64,000 bases of DNA from CAYFFO01 sp964342485 (GTDB lineage Bacteria > Chloroflexota > Dehalococcoidia > Lucifugimonadales > CAJWER01): NCBI GenBank assembly GCA_964342485.1, contig CAYFFO010000007.1:14796-78795 (forward strand), in the 5' to 3' direction. How positions within the stretch are numbered: the stretch's first letter is position 1; every line of letters begins with the position of its first letter. The notes under the pieces are model-generated. The model did not search any database and was not told the origin of the DNA. It saw only the letters and a list, made by a program, of their open reading frames with translations. Made by a program: the position numbers and the translations under genes. Of the stretch, positions 59,668-64,000 are shown one piece after another.

Positions 59668-61578
59668 ATGAGACGTAGTCATTTAGGTCTAATATTAATT
59701 GCAGCCTTGTTCGCTGTTGCCGTAGCGTGTACACGCGAGGTAGTGGTGGAGAAGGAAGTAGTTAAAGAGGTGCCTGTCGAGAAAGTTGTCACCAAAGAGG
59801 TGGTCAAAGAGGTACCTGTTGAGAAGGTTGTAACGGTTACCAAGGAAGTCGTAAAAGAAGTACCTAAAGAAGTTATAGTTGAGGTCGAGAAGATTAAAGA
59901 GGTACCGGTAGAGAAGGTAGTCGTTGTTGAGAAAGTTGTAACGAAGGAAGTACAGGTTGAGGCAGCTGCTGAAGAAAGCGTACTTACCGTTCGTATGGCC
60001 AATATGTCACCACAATTTACCCCTCATACACAGGGTAGAGGTGATATGGCACAGATTGGAGCTTGGATTTGGTCTCGTATAGCCCAGGCAGATCCAACAG
60101 CTGGACAGTGGTCTCCAGATCTCGCACAGCGATGGTCCTTGGCTGACGATTTTTCATCTATGACGTTCAACATTCGCCCGAGTGCCCTGTGGCATGACGG
60201 TACTGCAGTGACTTCAAAGGATTTTGAATACACAGTTCGTTCTTTCTTACATCCTGAAGAGTCCAGCTGGATGTTGGCTACAATGACAGCGATAAAAGGT
60301 GGAAAAGCTTATCAGGAAGGTGCAGCCTCTTCTGTAGAGGGTGTTACAATCCAGGATGACTTCACTGTTACATTCGCTTTCGAGTCTCCTACTATTAGTT
60401 TCTTGGACGACTTGAATAACCTTTGTGGACTGGCACCTGTTCCAGTGTTGCCTGCACACAAACTCGATGATATTCCAGATGCTGAATTATTTGAGCATTC
60501 TTACTGGAAAGAAGATATGACTGGTTCTGGCCCATGGGCTTTTGTGCAGTGGGTACCTGATCAGTTCTTAGAAATGACAGCTTATGACGGTTTCTATTTT
60601 GGAAGGCCTGGTATTGACAGAATCATTATGTCTATCATTCCATCCAAAGATGCTACCCAAATTGCTATGCAGCGTAATGAAGTTGACGTAAACGTTCGTG
60701 GTGGTGTTTCAGTGGAAGCTCAAGAAGCTTTCCTTGCAGACCCAAGATTCGATGTTTACGCCACAATGGGAACCCACTCAGGTGGTTGGTCCTTTAACAT
60801 GAGAGTACCGGTTATCAATGATCCTAAGCTTCACCAAGCATGGGCACATTGTATGGACCGCGCGACTATGTTCCAGACCTTCCAAAATGGTCTTGGTAAA
60901 TTAGTACAGACTCCTCTTACTCACTCCTGGTATCAGAAAGCTGAGTGGGAGAGCATGTATCCATATGATCCAGACAAGGGTCGAGCTCTATTGAAAGAGA
61001 TGGGTTGGGACAGCAGCCGAGTCATTAAGATGTTGACCGGTGAATTAAAAAATGAGACTCAAAGGGCTTATGCAGCAGCAGCTAAGCAATATGCGGCCGA
61101 CTGTGGTATTCAGATAGAGTATGATGAACAGTCTGGAGCCGCTTGGTCTAAGTCTTTCTACACTGACCATGATTGGGAAATGTCTAATGGTGGTGGTGGA
61201 GGAACTCAAGGTGGACCAGGTCAGTACCTCGGTGGACGCTGGGTTACCTGTGACGCACCAAGCTGTGACCCATGGGGTTATTCGGCTTACAGTGGATGGG
61301 ACGATCTCATTCATGACGGCATGAAGATAACTGATAGAGTAGCAGCAGCCAAGCATTGGCAGATGATTAACGAGGACTGGATGATGGTAGACTTGCCAAT
61401 CGTCGGTACTTGGATCACCGCTGGTGTCAAGATCAAGACTAAGAGAATGCAGATGCCTATTCTTGATCCGATTCCAAAGCCTGCTAACCTAAGTGATATC
61501 AGAGTGTATCCAGTACACATCGGTCGCGATGACAACTGGTCATTCCATCCTGAGCAGTGGAAATTAGCTGCCAAGTAA
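59668..61578 (+). CDS. ABC transporter substrate-binding lipoprotein (oligopeptide/dipeptide type) with Val-Glu-Lys repeat stalk
   Basis: A 636-aa secreted lipoprotein. Basic residues, then LGLILIAALFAVAVAC give a lipoprotein signal with Cys21. Residues about 24-97 are a string of V-E-K and K-E-V-P units (VEKEVVKEVPVEKVVTKEVV and so on), a charged spacer found on Chloroflexota binding proteins. A family 5 solute-binding domain (SBP_bac_5, about 105-630) follows, with SPDLAQRW, LWHDGTAVTSKDFEYTVR and FNIRPSALW. AAGGAGG immediately precedes the ATG, suggesting strong expression. With the two permeases downstream it forms a peptide or opine-type importer. The ligand is unknown. Confidence 0.88.
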   Translation: MRRSHLGLILIAALFAVAVACTREVVVEKEVVKEVPVEKVVTKEVVKEVPVEKVVTVTKEVVKEVPKEVIVEVEKIKEVPVEKVVVVEKVVTKEVQVEAAAEESVLTVRMANMSPQFTPHTQGRGDMAQIGAWIWSRIAQADPTAGQWSPDLAQRWSLADDFSSMTFNIRPSALWHDGTAVTSKDFEYTVRSFLHPEESSWMLATMTAIKGGKAYQEGAASSVEGVTIQDDFTVTFAFESPTISFLDDLNNLCGLAPVPVLPAHKLDDIPDAELFEHSYWKEDMTGSGPWAFVQWVPDQFLEMTAYDGFYFGRPGIDRIIMSIIPSKDATQIAMQRNEVDVNVRGGVSVEAQEAFLADPRFDVYATMGTHSGGWSFNMRVPVINDPKLHQAWAHCMDRATMFQTFQNGLGKLVQTPLTHSWYQKAEWESMYPYDPDKGRALLKEMGWDSSRVIKMLTGELKNETQRAYAAAAKQYAADCGIQIEYDEQSGAAWSKSFYTDHDWEMSNGGGGGTQGGPGQYLGGRWVTCDAPSCDPWGYSAYSGWDDLIHDGMKITDRVAAAKHWQMINEDWMMVDLPIVGTWITAGVKIKTKRMQMPILDPIPKPANLSDIRVYPVHIGRDDNWSFHPEQWKLAAK

Positions 61579-61630
61579 GGTCTGTTTAACAGACTGATTA
61601 AACTCTCTTAGGTAAGTTGAGAGTAAATTG

Positions 61631-61660
61631 AAAGGGCCGGTCCAACTGGACCGGCCCTTT
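61631..61660 (+). terminator. Strong GC-rich hairpin after binding-protein gene
   Basis: Perfect 13-base arms AAAGGGCCGGTCC (61631-61643) and GGACCGGCCCTTT (61648-61660), loop AACT, then CTGT. The stem starts with AAA and ends with TTT, so it can work in either direction. It lies 53 bases past the binding-protein stop and before the permease genes, so read-through would give less permease than binding protein. Confidence 0.85.
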
Positions 61661-61781
61661 CTGTAAAGATAAAAGCAAAATGTTGTACTTATTTTAATAA
61701 CAAAAGCCTAGTTTTTATTGACTACATAATGTATCTTTAATGTCTAAGTTGAGAATGTGATTTAATGGAGGCTACTGGTTC

Positions 61782-62744
61782 GTGAGTAAATATATTATTC
61801 GGCGCACACTTATAGCGATACCAATGCTTATCATTATTTCGATGATGACCTACCTGTTTATTAACCTGGCTCCAGGTGATCCCTTGGATGCGATGATAGA
61901 CCCGGAATTCTTTGCAGGTGCATCGAGTGATCTTTTAAGAGAACGTATGGGTTTGAATAAACCAATTTATATCAGATATTTGATATGGCTGCGTGAGTTA
62001 GCTACTGGAAATTTCGGTTATTCATACCAGTTTGGAATACCAGTTCTTGATATGATTCGTGATAGGATTTTTCCCACTTTGGAATTGACAGTAGTTTCAT
62101 TGCTTGCTTCTACTCTGATTGGGACGGGTTTAGGACTTATTCAAGCATTACGCCAGTATAGTTTTTTCGATTATAGTCTTAGCGTAGGAGCTCTTTTCGG
62201 TATATCAATACCAGCCTTCTTTTTTGCTCTTTTAGCTCTTTATGTGTTTGTTGCTGTTTTGGGATGGTTTCCGTCGCATGGAATGTATTCATATGCGGAT
62301 GATTTTGCTTGGGGGGACCATATACATCATTTAATTCTTCCAGCTACAGTTGTGATGATTGAGTCTCTTGCGGGAAACATGCGTTATATGCGTACTGCAA
62401 TGCTAGAGGTTATGAGATCAGATTATGTTAGAACTGCTCAAGCAAAAGGATTGGCGTCATTTATCGTTTATGGGAGACATGCTTTTAGAAATGCGTTATT
62501 GCCCTTAGTTACCATCACAACAATGCGTTTGCCTGGGCTGATAGGTGGGATAATCATCATTGAACACATGTTTGCCTGGCCTGGTATGGGACAACTTGGT
62601 ATAAGAGCTGTTGGGGACCGTGATTACACTGTTTTGATGGGATTAGCGATGATTACTGCGACACTAGTACTGTTTTCTAATCTTCTTGCGGACGTTTTAT
62701 ATGCTGTAGTTGACCCGCGGGTGAGAGTGGAAGACCAAGGTTAA
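61782..62744 (+). CDS. ABC transporter permease, DppB/OppB type
   Basis: A 320-aa permease with about six helices. The N-terminal YIIRRTLIAIPMLIIISMMTY and the C-terminal EAA-type loop DYVRTAQAKGLASFIVYGRH then NALLPLV mark the DppB/OppB family. The start is GTG, with ATGGAGGC about 10 bases upstream. It pairs with the DppC-like gene 34 bases later to form the membrane pore for the substrate delivered by the upstream binding protein. No ATPase is visible in the window, though one could lie past its end. Confidence 0.9.
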   Translation: MSKYIIRRTLIAIPMLIIISMMTYLFINLAPGDPLDAMIDPEFFAGASSDLLRERMGLNKPIYIRYLIWLRELATGNFGYSYQFGIPVLDMIRDRIFPTLELTVVSLLASTLIGTGLGLIQALRQYSFFDYSLSVGALFGISIPAFFFALLALYVFVAVLGWFPSHGMYSYADDFAWGDHIHHLILPATVVMIESLAGNMRYMRTAMLEVMRSDYVRTAQAKGLASFIVYGRHAFRNALLPLVTITTMRLPGLIGGIIIIEHMFAWPGMGQLGIRAVGDRDYTVLMGLAMITATLVLFSNLLADVLYAVVDPRVRVEDQG

Positions 62745-62778
62745 TAATTTTTAGATTACTATTAACAGGAGATAGACA

Positions 62779-63678
62779 TTGACAACTGAGAACACCATAG
62801 CTCAGAAGTTATCTGAAGAGGAATTACCAAAGCGTACACATATGAGTATTTGGTGGAGATTCAGACGGCATCGTCTAGCACTCATCGGATTCATAATTCT
62901 TGGAACATTTATATTCATAGCTATACTGGCTCCCTTTATAGCAGTACAGGATCCGTTCTACGTGGATTTAAAAAACTTCAAAGCTCCACCTAGCTGGGAT
63001 CACATATTGGGCACAGATAGGGCTGGTAGAGATGTTTGGGCTAGACTTGTATATGCTTCTCGCGTTTCTCTAGCTGTAGGGATAGTTGCGGCTTTAATAT
63101 CGTCTGGTATTGGGGTTTTGGTAGGTATTATTGCTGGATATGCGGGTAAATGGATAGATAACCTTTTGATGCGCTTTACAGAAGTAGTGATGACTCTTCC
63201 TACTTTCTTCGTTCTAATAATCGCTTCTTCCATGGTTGGTAGAAGCGTGATAAATATTATGCTGATTATTGGGCTTCTTGGTTGGACTGGAAAAGCAAGA
63301 CTAGTTCGAGGCCAGGTTTTATCCTTGAAGGAAATGGATTATGTTACGGCTGCTAAAGCACTCGGAGCTACAGCCAAAAGGATTTCGTGGGTACATATTT
63401 TCCCGGGGACGGTACCTTATGTCGTTGTATCGACTACTCTGACTGTCGGAGGGGCTATACTTTCTGAAGCCGGATTGAGTTTCCTAGGCTTGGGTGTAGC
63501 ATTTGAAACACCTACCTGGGGTAATTTAATGAATTCAGCTCAGTCACTTCACGTTTTGAAGTACCAACCATGGAACTGGCTGCCTCCTGGTCTTGCGATT
63601 GGATTGACTGTTTTGTCTGTTAACTTTGTGGGTGATGGCCTTCGTGATGCCCTAGATCCCAGGACAAAAGTAGACTAA
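62779..63678 (+). CDS. ABC transporter permease, DppC/OppC type
   Basis: A 299-aa permease. The N-terminal ISIWWRFRRHRLALIGFIIL-like helix follows a short cytosolic tail, the DppC signature LGTDRAGRDVWARLVYASRVS is clear, and the EAA loop reads KEMDYVTAAKALGATAKRI. The start is TTG with CAGGAGAT 6 bases upstream. It lies 34 bases after DppB-like gene, so one transcript. Together with it this makes the heterodimeric pore. Binding and ATPase partners: binding protein upstream, ATPases not seen. Confidence 0.9.
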   Translation: MTTENTIAQKLSEEELPKRTHMSIWWRFRRHRLALIGFIILGTFIFIAILAPFIAVQDPFYVDLKNFKAPPSWDHILGTDRAGRDVWARLVYASRVSLAVGIVAALISSGIGVLVGIIAGYAGKWIDNLLMRFTEVVMTLPTFFVLIIASSMVGRSVINIMLIIGLLGWTGKARLVRGQVLSLKEMDYVTAAKALGATAKRISWVHIFPGTVPYVVVSTTLTVGGAILSEAGLSFLGLGVAFETPTWGNLMNSAQSLHVLKYQPWNWLPPGLAIGLTVLSVNFVGDGLRDALDPRTKVD

Positions 63679-63799
63679 GTAGTTTTTATCTATTTTTTTT
63701 TACGTGATGTCAAAAGTAAATCGGATTTGATTAAATATGCTTTAAGATCAAATAATCAAGAAGTAAATTTAATCAGATAAATAACTAGGAGACATAATA

Positions 63800-64000
63800 A
63801 TGGCTAATTGTGGTCCTACATCGCCTCGGATATATATTTATATATTAATCGTTGCCATGCTTTTGATACTACTTCAAGCCTGTGGCGGAGAATCAGAAAG
63901 TGAAATGGAAACTGCCAATACTGGAGCAGCCCTATCTGTTCCAAAAGAATCCCCGACCACAGCTTCCAAGGAAGTTATCAAGGTTAATACGGCTGAGCCA
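63800..64000 (+). CDS. Lipoprotein, N-terminal part (3' end outside window)
   Basis: An ORF running off the window end, too short here for a domain. ATG at 63800 has CTAGGAGAC 7 bases upstream. The first 67 residues begin MANCGPTSPRIYIYI, then a hydrophobic stretch (LIVAMLLILL) and the lipobox LQAC, then a Glu/Ser/Thr/Lys-rich linker (EMETANTGAALSVPKE). This predicts a second membrane-anchored lipoprotein, possibly another transporter binding protein given its place after the permease pair. It has no repeat stalk in the visible part. Function undecided. Confidence 0.6.
   Translation, partial: MANCGPTSPRIYIYILIVAMLLILLQACGGESESEMETANTGAALSVPKESPTTASKEVIKVNTAEP

Noticed and set aside
59740..59960. 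Tandem repeat considered as a CRISPR or mobile-element repeat
   Set aside because: The repeats are in frame, translate to a regular V-E-K/K-E-V-P stalk in a lipoprotein, and have no spacers or terminal repeats.
59679..60002. Thr/Ser-rich antisense frame opposite the repeat stalk
   Set aside because: The Thr/Ser repeats are simply the antisense of the V-E-K repeats; no start signal or independent evidence.
63679..63799. T-run (nine T) after the DppC-like gene as terminator
   Set aside because: No GC-rich stem precedes the T-run, so it does not meet the pattern of an intrinsic terminator.

Overview
This AT-rich window (about 40% G+C by eye) reads as chromosomal DNA of an uncultured bacterium assembled from environmental data, with one 100-N scaffold gap at 36007-36106. 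I infer a marine Chloroflexota of the SAR202 type. The support is the substrate-binding lipoprotein at 59668, whose V-E-K / K-E-V-P spacer repeats after the lipid-anchored cysteine are typical of that phylum. The density of paralogous catabolic families also fits: two HyuA/HyuB pairs, three Gfo/Idh dehydrogenases, two class IV aminotransferases and two flavin amine dehydrogenases. There is no rRNA, tRNA, CRISPR array, phage gene or insertion sequence that I can see, so the taxonomic call rests on gene content alone.

Layout. 1-1750: the end of an exported DUF5666-like protein, then an SDR-type threonine dehydrogenase. 1917-7830: a HyuA-HyuB-alpha/beta hydrolase operon behind a clear sigma-70-like promoter. 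7862-15228: Gfo/Idh oxidoreductases, an NHL propeller protein, an isochorismatase-like/ThuA-like pair, a HhH-GPD glycosylase and a 3-hydroxybutyrate dehydrogenase-like SDR. 15341-28155: a long plus-strand run carrying a second HyuA/HyuB pair, two Asp/Glu racemase-superfamily enzymes around an M19 dipeptidase-like protein, a DAO-type oxidase, a class IV aminotransferase, an SRPBCC protein, a dimethylglycine/sarcosine dehydrogenase-type FAD-GcvT fusion, a 42-residue membrane protein and a betaine-homocysteine methyltransferase-like enzyme. 28191-32958: DinB-like protein, a second class IV aminotransferase, a TIM-barrel isomerase, a CoA ligase and an orphan lipoprotein.

33003-36861 (minus): transaldolase, biotin carrier, and beta and gamma subunits of a sodium-pumping decarboxylase, then, across the gap, a truncated PhyH dioxygenase. 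37024-42426 (plus): 5-oxoprolinase pxpABC, a DedA protein, an amidohydrolase and an aldo/keto reductase. 42436-52161 is mostly minus-strand: a pyruvate dehydrogenase E1-like protein, VOC protein, MazG-like protein, glycerate kinase, M1 aminopeptidase, enoyl-CoA hydratase and an MDR oxidoreductase. 52398-59473: two very large FtsX-family permeases. 59668 to the end: an oligopeptide-type ABC importer (binding protein, two permeases) and the start of another lipoprotein.

How it fits together. The common theme is import and stepwise dismantling of small organic nitrogen compounds: N-methylated glycines, cyclic amides (hydantoin or 5-oxoproline type), dipeptides and amino acids. Betaine methyl transfer, demethylation of dimethylglycine or sarcosine, threonine dehydrogenation and glycerate phosphorylation all touch glycine and one-carbon metabolism. 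Specific substrates cannot be read from sequence. No wholly new system is evident. The least explained items are the ATPase-less giant FtsX pair with beta-sandwich-like inserts, the M19 protein lacking two metal ligands, the micro-protein between the dehydrogenase and the methyltransferase, and the decarboxylase pump without its alpha subunit.
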